Source: CAZTLI01 sp964614375
Lineage (GTDB): Bacteria; Chloroflexota; Anaerolineae; Aggregatilineales; Phototrophicaceae
Assembly: GCA_964614375.1 (NCBI GenBank)
Contig: CAZTLI010000081.1
Span: 1-15,425, forward strand
Reading direction: 5' to 3'
Length of the DNA stretch: 15,425 nt
Position 1 is the stretch's first letter, and every line of letters starts with the position of its first letter. Below the pieces are notes generated by a model. That model did not search any database, was not told where the DNA came from, and saw only the letters and a list, made by a program, of their open reading frames with translations. Positions 15,129-15,425 of the stretch are shown here, in pieces. Made by a program: the position numbers and the translations under genes.

Positions 15129-15425
15129 ATGACCTTTATTTCGTTTGAATTTGTCATATTTTTCGTGATGGTTGTGCCCATCTATTTTGCGCTGCCTTAC
15201 CGCTGGCGCTGGCTGTTTTTGCTAGCGGTGAGTTATTACTTTTATGCCTTCTGGAATGCTGCATACATTATCTTAATTGCACTCTCAACGCTGGTTGATT
15301 ATGGTGTCGCGCGGATGCTGGGTCGTGTTGATCACGAGCAGATAAGCGTTCGGCGTCTATTATTATTGACCAGTATTCTTGTCAATCTCGGTGTATTGTT
15401 TATATTCAAATATTTCAACTTTTTT
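15129..15425 (+). CDS. MBOAT-family membrane O-acyltransferase, N-terminal part (runs off the window)
   Basis: Ninety-nine codons are open from the ATG at 15129 to the window edge. The peptide has the typical start of AlgI/DltB-like MBOAT proteins: MTFISFEFVIFF, then LPYRWRWLFLLAVSYYFYAFW (first TM pair, aromatic SYYFYAFW at 35-42), STLVDYGVARML (53-64), and NLGVLFIFKYFNFF (86-99), which matches the family's NLxxLxxFKYxNFF. Such multi-TM enzymes transfer acyl groups to envelope polysaccharides or other exported molecules; the catalytic His lies beyond the edge. Only a weak AGAAG precedes the start. It follows prfA by 79 bases with a hairpin between, so it is probably a separate unit. The family call is strong; the substrate is unknown. 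Confidence 0.88.
   Translation, partial: MTFISFEFVIFFVMVVPIYFALPYRWRWLFLLAVSYYFYAFWNAAYIILIALSTLVDYGVARMLGRVDHEQISVRRLLLLTSILVNLGVLFIFKYFNFF

Noticed and set aside
1..15425. CRISPR arrays, transposases, toxin-antitoxin pairs, phage or defence genes
   Set aside because: I looked on both strands and found no repeat-spacer pattern, terminal inverted repeats or typical motifs.

Overview
The window looks like chromosomal DNA from a Chloroflexota bacterium, most likely Anaerolineae-like. This is inferred from gene content and protein style, not from a marker search. The clues are membrane proteins with long Thr/Pro linkers, a DUF11-type surface protein with an LPXTG-like tail, an F420-type luciferase-like oxidoreductase, and a release factor 1 gene without its usual prmC partner downstream. 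Coding is dense on both strands and base and codon use look uniform. I see no tRNA, rRNA, CRISPR array, insertion sequence or phage gene.

Layout. 1-3764 is a minus-strand block. In reading order it holds a small alpha/beta protein of unknown function (3441-3764), a two-TM protein with a Thr/Pro stalk (2426-3340), a stand-alone response-regulator receiver domain (1901-2269), and a large gene running off the left edge (1-1835). That last gene encodes a degenerate PP2C-like domain, one TM segment and a beta-propeller-like outer half. 3957-6359 (plus) encodes a TPR / TM / Thr-Pro stalk / SH3b protein. It converges on ppa (6432-6983, minus) across a shared hairpin terminator. Divergent from ppa is an HtrA-type serine protease (7315-8478, plus), which ends in a strong terminator. 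A likely two-gene operon follows: an HTH regulator (8588-9205) and a short dprA (9209-10066). Next is an F420-type LLM oxidoreductase (10216-11166), converging across a second bidirectional hairpin on a secreted DUF11 surface protein (11239-13515, minus). Divergent from that, after about 400 noncoding bases, are prfA (13982-15049) and the start of an MBOAT acyltransferase gene (15129 to the right edge).

How the genes relate. ppa, prfA and dprA are core functions (pyrophosphate removal, translation termination, ssDNA handling). Most of the rest builds or guards the cell envelope: HtrA, the LPXTG-tailed surface protein, two stalked membrane proteins, the PP2C-like/propeller membrane protein and the MBOAT enzyme. 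I do not find a clear-cut new defence or mobile system. The most unusual items are the receiver + pseudo-PP2C + propeller pair at the left edge, the regulator-dprA operon with a shortened and altered DprA, the sorting signal on the DUF11 protein, and several operator-like repeats between genes.
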